From the NCBI GenBank assembly GCA_047967505.1, contig CM106539.1: a stretch of 64,000 nucleotides of DNA. One strand, written 5' to 3'. Below the pieces are notes generated by a model that saw only the letters and a program-made list of their open reading frames with translations, did no database searches and was not told the origin of the DNA. The position numbers were made by a program, and so were the translations under genes. This DNA comes from Dipteris shenzhenensis (Eukaryota > Polypodiophyta > Polypodiopsida > Gleicheniales). Numbering within the stretch: the stretch's first letter is position 1; every line of letters starts with the position of its first letter. Shown here in pieces: positions 11,008 to 20,000 of the stretch.

Positions 11008-11340
11008 ATTTCTCCCCTAATGGATGATGTAATGGTTGTTCTCTTGAAGAGTATGCCTCGGGATTTTGACTATGTTGTGACTACTTTGAGAAATCCTCCC
11101 CGCCCAAAGAAAACTTCAAGGAAGGTAGAAGATTAAATTCAAGCACTTGCAGTGAAGTTCTCATCAAAGGGCAAGCACAAAACATGCAAGCATTATGGAA
11201 AGACCAATCATCTTGAAGAAGAATGCTATAAGATCAACTCTTGTACTTATTGTGGCAAAACAATCACTCTGAGAAGTTTTGCAATGAAAAGAAGAAGGCA
11301 AAATCTGGTTGAAGAAAGAACTCGATCAGCAAAATGAAGT
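11008..11340 (+). pseudogene. Decayed Copia gag fragment
   Basis: Translation from the ATG at 11032 gives LLKSMPRDFDYVVTTL, the pattern of the UBN2-type gag domain of plant Copia elements. It continues through one in-frame TAA (after KVED) into a lysine-rich stretch with a damaged zinc knuckle CKHYGKTNHLEEEC, where the second Cys of CX2CX4HX4C is Tyr. A second partial knuckle, CTYCGK, follows. No LTR, protease or integrase is attached. In a functional element this protein would package retrotransposon RNA; this copy is dead. Confidence 0.7.
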
Positions 11341-11594
11341 CTCAAATTTTGTGGTAGCATCAACAAATGAAGAGGAAGATAAAGATTGGACCTTAAGTCC
11401 AACATCTTTGATCTTTTGTCATCACTCGATCATGTACTCAATTTTGAGGTTCGAGTTGCCTGGAGTAGTACTCCAAAAAGAATGTTATGGTTATGTGTTT
11501 TAGTCCTTATAGTCTTTGTAAATCACCTTTGGTCACCATATGATGTAGGCCACGTGATCTGTCTTTGCTTCCATGGTACCTCTTGTAGACATGA

Positions 11595-11862
11595 CATGAA
11601 TGTAAGAAAATATGAATCGGTGTGCTTTTAGCCTATGTACTTGTCCCTAATCAGTAGGATACTTTGACTAGGTAGGCTTGTAACTACTTAAAGTAAAGCC
11701 TTTGCAAAGGATCGTACCTTTTGATACACCATGCAGCATGAATGTAAAAAAATATGAATCGGTGTGCTTTTAGCCTATGTGCTTATTCCTAATTAGTAGG
11801 ATACTTTGACTAGGTAGACTTATACTTACTTAAAGTAAAGCCTTTGCAATGGATCGTACCTA
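11595..11862. repeat. 142-bp tandem dimer
   Basis: CATGAATGTAA followed by TATGAATCGGTGTGC starts at 11595 and again at 11737, with TAGGATACTTTGACTAGGTA and AAAGTAAAGCCTTTGCAA in both copies. Divergence is modest. Shorter repeats (ACTTTAGAA, ATAGTCTATATAT) follow to about 11950. Confidence 0.85.
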
Positions 11863-11939
11863 TAAACAAAACACTTTAGAAAGCATATAACATATAGTCT
11901 ATATATATCTAAACTAAATACTTTAGAATGCATATTTTA

Positions 11940-12362
11940 TATAGTCTATATATCTTAAATCTTCCACCCTAAATCTTAAATCCTAAAGTTCCCTAAATCT
12001 TAGGTTATACAATCTAAGCTCTTAAACTTATATAATAGTTATAATCCCTAAACCTTAAACCCTAACCCCTATAACTTAAATTCTAAAACCTAATTTTCAA
12101 TTCTAAACCCTAGATTCTAGACTCTAAGCTCATGATCTTATATACTAAACCCTAAAACCTAAATCCTAAACCCTAAAATAATAATCATAAACCCTAAATG
12201 CTAAAACCTAAACCCTAGATTTTTAACCCTAAACCCTAAACCCTAAATCTTAAACCCTTAAAACATAATCATAAACACGAAACCCTAAACACTAAATCTT
12301 AAATCCTAAGCCCTAAATCCTTAACCCTAAATACTAAACCCTAAACCCTAACCCTAAAATAC
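11940..12362. repeat. Left telomere-like arm, CCCTAAA orientation
   Basis: Many exact and degenerate copies of CCCTAAA (with CCTAAA, CTTAAA) are present. Density is highest next to the palindromic core, where runs such as AACCCTAAACCCTAAACCC occur. The 7-mer is the Arabidopsis-type plant telomere unit in the orientation found at a left chromosome end. It is an interstitial telomere-like tract with considerable decay. Confidence 0.85.
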
Positions 12363-13145
12363 AATCAAAATTTTATGATTTTTTTCAATTTGTGCAATAG
12401 GTTTGATATATCCTCCAAACTGTTGCAAGTCGAATAGGTTAATGGTGCACTCAACCTATTGTAAATATCAAGGAATTTTCTTGATTTATGCAACAGGTTG
12501 GATATACCCCCAACCTGTTGCTCAGGGGTATATCCAACTTGTTGCACAAATCGAGAATTTTCTTGATTTGTGCAATCAAGCAACAGGTTGGGGGGTATAT
12601 CCAATCTGTTGCACAAATCAAGAAAATTGGGGGGTATATCCAACCTGTTGCACAAATCGAGAATTTTCTTGATTTGTGCAACAGATTGGATATACCCCCC
12701 AACCTATTGCTCAAGCAACAGGTTGGGAGATATATCCAACAATGGGCCTCCAACCTATTGCTTGGAGGATATATCCAACAACAGGCCTCCAACCTGTTGC
12801 TCAAGCAACAGGTTGGGGAGTACCCCCAACCTGTTGCACAAATAAGGAAAATTCTTGATTTGTGCAACAGGTTGGATATACCTCCCAACCTATTGCTCGA
12901 GCAACAGGTTGGGGGTATATCCAACCTTGCACAAATCAAGAAAATTTTTCAGTTGTAGGTTGGATATATTCCCCAATTGTATATCAAATTGTTGCACAAA
13001 TAAGAAAAATTCTTGATTTGTGCAACAAGTTGGATATATCCCCCAACCTGTTGCTTGATATATCCAACCTGTTGCTCAAGCAACAGGTTGGGGGATATAT
13101 CCAACCTATTGCACAAATTAAAAAAATTCATAAAATTTTGGTTGT
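12363..13145. repeat. Palindromic core of alternating inverted units
   Basis: CAACAGGTTGG and its complement CCAACCTGTTG alternate many times, linked by GGGTATATCC, TTGTGCAA and GCTCAAGC. Each local unit can fold on itself. The outer flanks are also inverted copies: AATTTGTGCAATAGG near 12388-12402 matches CCTATTGCACAAATT near 13106-13120, and ATACAATCAAAATTTTATGA (near 12360) matches TCATAAAATTTTGGTTGTAT (near 13130). Several 60-160 aa ORFs on both strands are products of the repetition. Confidence 0.9.
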
Positions 13146-13380
13146 ATTTTAGGGTTAAGGTTTAGGGTTTAAGATTTAAGATTTAAGATTTAGGGTTTAG
13201 GATTTAAGATTTAGGGTTTAGGATTTAGAGTTTAGGGTTTAAGGTTTAGGATTTATTGTTTAGGAGTTTAGGATTTAGGGTTTAGGAATTAAATGTTTAA
13301 AGTTTAGGATTTACGGTGGTTAAGATGTTTTGGTATTAATTATTTAAAGTTTAGGATGTAAGGTTTAGGTTTAATGTTTT
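13146..13380. repeat. Right telomere-like arm, TTTAGGG orientation
   Basis: Degenerate TTTAGGG/TTTAGGA/TTTAAGA repeats begin directly at the end of the core and mirror the left arm. Together with 11940-12362 they make an inverted pair with both telomere-like strands reading outward. Confidence 0.85.
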
Positions 13381-13502
13381 CTCTGCTAGTTTTGATATAG
13401 AAGTTATTAAGTAACAATAAGCTCAATGATTATTTATTATGTTCATTTTGAGTTGCTAATCTACTTTTATACATAAAACAGGTATTCACCCTAACAGAGG
13501 GT

Positions 13503-14531
13503 ATGGATGTGGTGTTATATAAGAAGAATGAAGTGGTGGCTTTTGGACGAATTCATAGTCTTGATCCTATGAATGTGTGTCATTTCCAACGTTGTGGTGA
13601 GAGAAGATGTGTAGTGATAATCACCAACGTTGTAAATCCTGAAGTACATTTAAAATATCCACATGGAGACTTTGAAACATTGGGAGATATCTTACAATGT
13701 GACATATTTGATATGCAAGCACACAGAACACTCTGGGACCAAGACGAAATTGTTCCAAAGACATACTTTCAAGATATCAAGAAAACTTATTTTCAGGGGG
13801 AAAAAGCAGAGATGTTATCTTGCTTCGGAGAAGTTTTAGCAATTGGCAACTTTAAGGGCTATGCTCAGAGTTTTCTCTGTATAGTGGAGATAATTAAGTT
13901 GACTAGTGCAGGTGTCATTCAAAATGCAATGGATAGTACTTCACAATTAGACGTCCATAATACTACGTCTCAACTACAAGTTCATAGTACTTGTAAATGG
14001 GGGTTAGCTTTCTTGAAATCAAGTTTGCCCAAGACAGTTTCCTTCAATGTCATGGAAGACACAACGGAATATTATCAGAAGAAAAAGACTATAACACAAA
14101 TGGGATCCAAATTGATAAGAAGCTATAGTAGTAATCAAGAGTATCATAGTGGCATGCTCACAGGTATTGAGGACATTATAGTAACAGATGTTGATGTAGA
14201 AAAGGTTTCTTGTGTTGCAAGTGACTCAAATATACTCACTGGTATAGAAGACTTGTCTTGTGTTGCAAGTGACTCGAACAAGCTCACTGGTATAGAAGAG
14301 TTGTCATGTGTTGCAAGTGACTCGAACAGGCTCACTGGTATAGAAGACTTGTCCTATGTTGCAAGTGACTCGAACAGGCTCACTGGTATAGAAGACTTGT
14401 CTTGTGCTGCAAGTGACTCAAACATGCTTATTGATATAAAAGACTTGTCTTGTGTTGAGAATAATAAGATGGGACCACAAAGAAAAATACATGCAAAGAT
14501 CGATGGGATAAGTGATGCAATAACAGGATGA
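13503..14531 (+). CDS. Putative transposon-associated protein (Transposase_23-like start, 16-aa repeats)
   Basis: A 342-residue ORF from the ATG at 13503, preceded by a possible splice acceptor (TACATAAAACAG/G). Residues about 10-75 (AFGRI...DP...VVIITNVVNPEVHLKYP...LGDIL) resemble, as far as I recall, the TNP1/En-Spm type C-terminal domain (Transposase_23), which follows the same G-I-x-S...V...LP/YP...L-G-D plan. The C-terminal third holds five 48-bp tandem units from 14235 (next at 14283, 14331, 14379, 14427), encoding LTGIEDLSCVASDSN variants. The ORF ends in TGA about 150 bp before an unrelated-looking inverted segment of the next block. It could be an exon of one larger gene with 14680-16302. 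The domain match is tentative; open length and clean repeats suggest recent function. Confidence 0.5.
   Translation: MDVVLYKKNEVVAFGRIHSLDPMNVCHFQRCGERRCVVIITNVVNPEVHLKYPHGDFETLGDILQCDIFDMQAHRTLWDQDEIVPKTYFQDIKKTYFQGEKAEMLSCFGEVLAIGNFKGYAQSFLCIVEIIKLTSAGVIQNAMDSTSQLDVHNTTSQLQVHSTCKWGLAFLKSSLPKTVSFNVMEDTTEYYQKKKTITQMGSKLIRSYSSNQEYHSGMLTGIEDIIVTDVDVEKVSCVASDSNILTGIEDLSCVASDSNKLTGIEELSCVASDSNRLTGIEDLSYVASDSNRLTGIEDLSCAASDSNMLIDIKDLSCVENNKMGPQRKIHAKIDGISDAITG
14235..14460 (+). repeat. 48-bp in-frame tandem repeat (16-aa unit)
   Basis: Five units at exact 48-bp spacing encode acidic/serine-rich LTGIEDLSCVASDSN variants; a diverged sixth lies upstream at 14158. The length keeps the reading frame, and most differences are single substitutions. 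Confidence 0.9.
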
Positions 14532-14679
14532 TATTAGTGACAATGATCATGATGTTACCACTTGAACACAAGGCAAAAGGGGCAGAGAATCTGAGACTTG
14601 TCATGTTGTTCGTAATATTGTTGCTAGCATGCCAGAGAATATAGATGGGAGAATCTTGAGTTACGAAGGAGAAACAGTT

Positions 14680-14824
14680 CAACCACAAAATTCAAGAGGC
14701 ATTGGCAAAGTGGTTGTATTCTAGTCCATGCCATCAATGGTGATGCACATGGACTTATCGACATGTGAAATAGCTTCCTCTCTCCAAGAAGCATACAACT
14801 TTCGAGCATCCTGCATATGACGTA
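14680..14824 (-). pseudogene. Inverted N-terminal piece of DUF7869-like gene
   Basis: On the minus strand this segment reads RHMQDARKLYASWREEA, then CITIDGMD, a TAG, then NTTTLP. From memory of the DUF7869 family, the phrase IDGMDQ(N/A/S)xT lies shortly before the K/RTH(L/I)CGVLVHG motif that is present on the plus strand from 14853. The TAG sits where the family has Gln (CAG to TAG). The two parts of one domain are therefore on opposite strands, which implies a local inversion of about 150 bp. Exact breakpoints cannot be fixed by eye. Confidence 0.6.
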
Positions 14825-14835
14825 TCCCACCAGCA

Positions 14836-16302
14836 TTGGAAGGCAAACATGGACTAAAAACACACTTGTGTGGAGTATTAGTACATGGATACCAAATCTT
14901 TTGTGATGTATGGATTAATAGTTTGCATGATCATGATAGTAACCAGGTTGTTACATCAATCATGAAAGCAATAAGAAAGGTCAGAGGTGCTCACGGATGT
15001 TTGCCTAACACATTGCGAATACAAGCTGATAATTGTTGGAGAGAGAACAAGAATAAATATATATTTGCTTTATGCTCTATGCTGGTTGGTTTGAAAATAT
15101 TTGAAGAAGTGGAAGTTGGCTTTCTTCTTATCGGCCATACACATGAAGACATAGATCAAATCTTCAATGTTATCTCTGGTGAGTTGAAGGCAATGGATGT
15201 TTTGACAATGGAGGATATGCTATTTCGAATTGGAAAAAAAATTGGAGGTTCTCGCAAGGAAGAATCAGAAGTGGCTATCTTAGAGAGGATGGTAGATTGG
15301 AGAGCATTCATAGAGCCACATTTACAAATAGGAGATGATGCCCTAATAGGACACACAAATCCACACTACTTTCGGTTTCACATGCATAACAATATTCTAG
15401 TGATGCAATGGAAGCACTACTCAGTAGATGGAGATCATTTATGGAGTGAGTCATATGCTTTATTACAACGAATAATTCCATTGGAGGAAACTAGATTTGT
15501 TCTTGCAAAAAACACATCACTTGACATAGATGAAATGAAAGGCTTGAAAGCCTTCATTAAACATCTTCAAAGTATGATGCAGAAATATCCTGAGCAATCA
15601 ACTAAGAATTTGGAGACAATTAAATCAACTGAAGCACTTATCCAATCTTTAGAAAGACAAGAAAACTTAATGAGCATTGAATACTGTGAATCCTTTTGGC
15701 CGGAACAAGCTAGGTCACAAAGTTTTCCTTTGGATATAAATATGTTAGTAGATATGGAGGAAGCATAGGAATGCCTTTTACCTCGAAAATATTGTGGCAG
15801 GAAGGGAGACAAACCCTTACCAGAGTTTATACCATCTAATGAGATTGAAGAGGGTCTATTTGTTGCAGTTTGGGCATCTGATCCATGTTCAGAGTTGGAT
15901 GACCAAGGTGGCCCAATTTGGGTTGCAAAGGTTGCTAAGATAGAAAGGGATGACAAGGGAACTCCTATAACATTTACAGCTTTATGGTATGAACCAAAGC
16001 CATTGAAAAATCTCCCGAGAAGATATACAATAAAACAACTCTATGAGGGATGCTTGCAAAAGAAACGTAAATGGGTTCCAAATAATGAGGGATTAACAGA
16101 GGTGGAAGTCAATAGCATTATTCATTGCTGGAAATCGAGGACACGAAGTTTTAAAAAGAAGCATGGATACAATGTTGAAAAATGTATCACAATCCCTGAT
16201 CCAAGTCGTGTCCATATTAAACATCATTTGGCAAGACTTGACCCATCAAGCGCAAATACATTACATGAATCTGATGACTCTGAACGAGATTCAGATGCAT
16301 AA
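14836..16302 (+). pseudogene. DUF7869-like protein (probable transposase relative), one internal stop
   Basis: The frame from 14836 has one TAG at 15766-15768 and otherwise stays open to 16302. Early residues give HGLKTHLCGVLVHG, then QADNCWRENKNKY (63-75) and GHTHEDIDQ (100-108), the signature pattern I associate with DUF7869 proteins. The conserved Asp, Glu and His-Asp positions suggest an RNase-H-like nuclease fold; that is inference. After the stop comes PRKYCGRKGDKPLPEFIP, then a C-terminal module with PIWVAKVAKI...ALWYEPK (small beta-barrel look) and an acidic tail. An in-frame TGA at 14818 and the inverted piece upstream show that the start is lost. The context is transposon-like. It is probably a pseudogene, but only one stop lies within 489 codons, so decay is recent or the stop could be bypassed. 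Confidence 0.65.
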
Positions 16303-16334
16303 GATAATGTTTTGTATGCTTTTTTCCATACAAA

Positions 16335-16470
16335 TGGTGTATCTATACACCACCAATAAGATAATTTATTGTATGGTTTGTTTTTCAAAAAAAGGGTGTA
16401 TCTATACACCACTTATATATTGAATTCAACAAACTCTTTTTTTTCAAAAAAATGGTGTATCTATACACCA
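16335..16470. repeat. Three copies of palindrome TGGTGTATCTATACACCA
   Basis: The 18-bp motif (8-bp perfect arms, CT spacer) lies at 16335-16352, 16394-16411 (first base G) and 16453-16470. Copies two and three share flanks (TTTTTCAAAAAAA before, CACTTATAT after). It starts about 30 bp after the end of the DUF7869-like frame. Candidate roles are a subterminal transposase binding array, a 3' RNA hairpin series or a protein operator; none is proven. Confidence 0.8.
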
Positions 16471-16816
16471 CTTATATGTTGAAATCAACAAACTCTTTTC
16501 ATATGGTGTCATATTTTCACTTCATAGTGTTAAAATTGAACTTGAGTTAGGAGACTACTATTATTAATATTATAGTTATTGGATGGGGGCACCATGCACG
16601 AGTTTGGGAATTATAGCTTCACTTAGCTATTTTTTTTAAAATTAGAGGTTACCACTTGACTTTTTAGCTTAATAAGGCCATATTTGTATATAAGTGACCC
16701 ATTTAGTGCTCAAAAAAACCCAATTTTTTAGCTCACTAAGTGAAGTTGAGTGGAGAGGATATGCTCCAAAAAAAAGTCCAAACCAAGAGAGAAAGTCCAA
16801 AAATTTTGAATAGTGT
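16471..16816. other. Intergenic, nothing recognised
   Basis: AT-rich sequence without supported gene or repeat. Confidence 0.4.
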
Positions 16817-16901
<85 letters not shown>

Positions 16902-16916
16902 ACACACACACACACA
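16817..16916. repeat. Compound (TA)n(TG)n(TATG)n(CA)n microsatellite
   Basis: Runs of TA, then about 18 TG units, then TATG tetramers, then CA units. The TG and CA blocks are inverted relative to each other and can form a hairpin. Confidence 0.97.
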
Positions 16917-17017
16917 AGGATGGTGTAAATTGCACCATACCAGTAGACATCTAACCCTAAGGGGTACTCGTGTATATATCCATGTTCATGTTCAATACAA
17001 CTTAGTGTACAGGCGGC

Positions 17018-17020
<3 letters not shown>

Positions 17021-17050
<30 letters not shown>
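17021..17050. repeat. (CT)n microsatellite
   Basis: Fifteen uninterrupted CT units, located just before the putative LTR end at 17069. Confidence 0.97.
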
Positions 17051-17055
<5 letters not shown>

Positions 17056-17069
17056 TCCACACTTCATCA

Positions 17070-17081
17070 TGGTATTAGAGC
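17070..17081 (+). promoter_or_regulatory. Copia-type primer-binding site after an LTR-like CA end
   Basis: TGGTATTAGAGC differs by one base from TGGTATCAGAGC, the site complementary to initiator Met-tRNA used by plant Copia elements (both Copia elements in this window have the exact form). It directly follows ...CATCA, the expected LTR terminus. No gag or pol is recognisable downstream and the LTR start is not clear, so this is the 5' stub of a decayed element. Confidence 0.6.
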
Positions 17082-17089
17082 ACCAGGTG

Positions 17090-20000
17090 ATCTTGCCAAG
17101 GCATCAAGCCCTCCTTCTACAAGGCACCCTCCTTCTCCGAGTGAGAGATCAATGATGTTCATTCTTTGTGTGAGAGAGTTTTCGTTCGAGAGAGAGCATA
17201 AGCCCTTGTTCCATCAAGGCCTATGCCCTCTGTTTAAAGCATCTTCTTTCTTCTCTAGCTTTCATTGTAGAGCTCTTCTTTATCTCAGTTTTGGTTCAAG
17301 AAGCTCTCCATCCTGCTTCATGGAGCTCAAGTTATAGCCATTTCCATTCTCATGTTATTTGAGAGGATTATGTGAGGGATGAGGGAAATAGGTGAGATGA
17401 GGTGAAAGGAAGAAGAGAGGAAGAGAAAGAAGGGACCTTTGAAAGAGACTAATTTGTTTTTGTGAGAAAAGAGAGAGCGTCTTTAGAGTATTAGTCTCCA
17501 AAGAGACCTGAGAGAACATCTCTTCTTCAACTAGCATGCTCAATCAGGACTGCAAACAAATGGTCCTTTCGGCTAGATCATTGGGTGACCACGGCTGTCA
17601 AGCAGCCCGACTTATAACAAGCCTATGGCATCAAAGGCAACTACTCTATGACAAGAGCTAGCAATGCCAACTCAACCCTCCTCCAATGACCATGCTAGCC
17701 TCTACGACACATGACCTCAACAAGCTCTACAAGCTTTAGCCTCAGCTTCAAGGCAGCACCTCATCCAGCAACACCTGCGCAGCAGCAACTTTGAACAGTA
17801 ACGAGGACCTCTCCACAAGCTCTCCAATCTCAATGTCCAGCTCCAAGCAAGCCAACCGATGTGCTATAATCTCTACAACGCAACCCCTCCAACCCAGGCT
17901 CCAATTAGGGCCAGCTAGTGCCAACCTCCCATGGCCGACTTGTAGACTCAAGCACCTTCATTGACCACCTTGGCTATTACTACGACTGGCGCAGCCACCT
18001 CCAACAAAAGACCAACGCCTCCACCTTCAACTAAAGAAGCACCGAACAGCCCGCACGCCAACGGCCTTCACGCCTCCAAGACCAGAAGCTCTAAGGCTTC
18101 AGTAAGCCTACAACGGCTTTAGCAATCCTTAGCATTACCAGCAATGCGTGACTCCAGCAGCACCACGGCTCAGACCCAATGATCAAGAAGGCATGCCCTC
18201 GACCCGCATAGATCTCCTAGCCTCACTGCCTCCACCATCTACCCGAGCGAACACTCAGAAAACGGACTCCTGCAGCCCGCCTACACGTCGACGACCAACG
18301 TCAACACCAGCCAACCTACAACGAATGCATCAACGCCTTCAACACCTCATGGATGAGAGCATTCCACTGATGACCAGCAATCTTGCAACCCAAATCTCTC
18401 CCACAACTCGAGATTCCTCGTCCCCATGCTGTTCGTAGTCGCCGCGACGCCTTCTCAGCATCCACCAACGCCAGAGGTCTCACTCTGCCACAAGGCTAGA
18501 GGGGTTAAAGCTTAATTGTAGCCACGGTGGCATCTCTATCCATCCACGTCAGCAAACATATGGCGCATCTGCCACGTCAGCCTTGCTATCCACGACTGCC
18601 ATGTGACACCCCGTTGCCACGTTAGCAAAAGCCCTCCTTGTGCCACATCATCACGATCTCTAGCCACATCATTAGATGACTCAGCGACACCTCAGCCTGC
18701 CCAATCAACATGCCATGTGGTAATGCCACATCATCAATGCCATGTCAGCACACAGCCCCTGCTAGGCATGCCTAGCCTATGCATGTGAACACAAGGTGTC
18801 ACATCAGTAGTGCCTCCTAAGCACTGAGTGCCACATAGGCACACAGCATGCGATTCTCAGTCTACCACATCACCCTCCATGCCACATCATTACTTTTGAT
18901 ATGGATCAAAAATTGGCAATCTTTCCAGAAGCCATAACTTTTGATCCAGGTGGAATTTGGAGGTGATCCAAAAAGCAAAATTGATTGCCAGATCATGATC
19001 TATGTGTTGAGAACCTCATATCTACCATCTTACTTTTTCAAAGGTCAGCATCATTGAATCCTCATCATTGGAACCCCCTCCTGATCCATTACAGTGCATC
19101 CAACACATAAAATAAAGGAACTAATCATTTTACTGCATTTAATGCTCTAACGTGTAGTCTAGCTGTAGACTAGTACTGCCTTAGAGGAGATCCAAGTCCA
19201 CCAAGACAAGTAAGCCATTACCACATTACCCAATTAGTTCCTACTTTCGCCAAGATTTAATATTAATATATAAGCATAGCTTTGATAAAAACATCCCTGG
19301 GGAGGGGTGGGAGGGAGAGTGGGGCAGGGATGAGATAAAGAGGAAGGGCATGAATAATTTAACTTTTTTGGGGAGGCATACTAGTTTTGGAGTATTCTGA
19401 TGTTTGTCCTCCAGAAAACTTTTGCTCTTTTTTTTAATAAAAATGTAAACATTGTTGTTGCTTTTCTATTGAATATATTATGCCTTTTCATATTGAGATT
19501 CATATTGGGATTTATTTCATGGTACTATCTAGTGTGTGTTTATTTCATGGTACTATCTAGTGTGTTGGCAAAAATGGTTATGTAGGCATCAAATTCAATT
19601 ATGTAGGGCTCCATTTTAGAGGCTCTGTAAGGGAAATTTAAACGAGCTTAACGGAAGCCTATAGGTTTCTTTAGAATGCTGCAAAGCAATAAATTGTGGA
19701 GGCAATACTATGCACTTTTCTTTCCATACTCACCATACCACGTCACAACAATGATCCAAAACATATATTTAGTGCATACAATAGAGCACGAAGGGATCGT
19801 ATCATTTTACCTTTAATTCTGGAGAAACGTGGAAGGTTTGATTAAAAAAGGCAAGCCATGCTACAAAGAATGTACATGAGCTACATATATTAAAGTAAAA
19901 ATGCTCTTATCAAGCACAAGATACTCAACCACTTGGAGAGGACTTAACCATGCTTTTATCAAGCACAAGATCAGATTCATAGAGAAAAGAACGTAAACAT
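17090..20000. other. Intergenic; decayed repeat-rich region
   Basis: No gene is recognised. At 17560-18480 the DNA is unusually rich in CAA/GCA/CCA triplets, giving low-complexity Ser/Pro/Thr ORFs, perhaps the remains of the leader downstream of the 17070 primer site. At 18530-18900 there is a dense series of CCACATCA/CCACGTCAGC/GCCATGT words. A 30-bp unit, TTTATTTCATGGTACTATCT plus AGTGTGTG, is duplicated in tandem near 19508-19567. ATCAAGCACAAGAT recurs near 19909 and 19958. Confidence 0.45.
18530..18900. repeat. CCACATCA / CCACGTCAGC word cluster
   Basis: At least ten short variants of (G)CCACATCA, GCCATGTGG and CCACGTCAGC lie in 370 bp on both strands. No fixed period is visible. It could be a degenerate minisatellite or a cluster of ACGT-core-like sites. 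Confidence 0.55.

Noticed and set aside
12365-13152. Up to 162-aa repetitive ORFs (CNRLDIPPNLL, QQVGGYIQ)
   Set aside because: Both strands give similar ORFs because the core is palindromic; no start or codon bias specific to one frame.
11940-13380. Ancient head-to-head chromosome fusion
   Set aside because: A fusion would place TTTAGGG left and CCCTAAA right; here the orientation is the opposite.
16728-17062. Thr/His and Val/Cys repeat ORFs
   Set aside because: Products of TG/CA and TA microsatellites.
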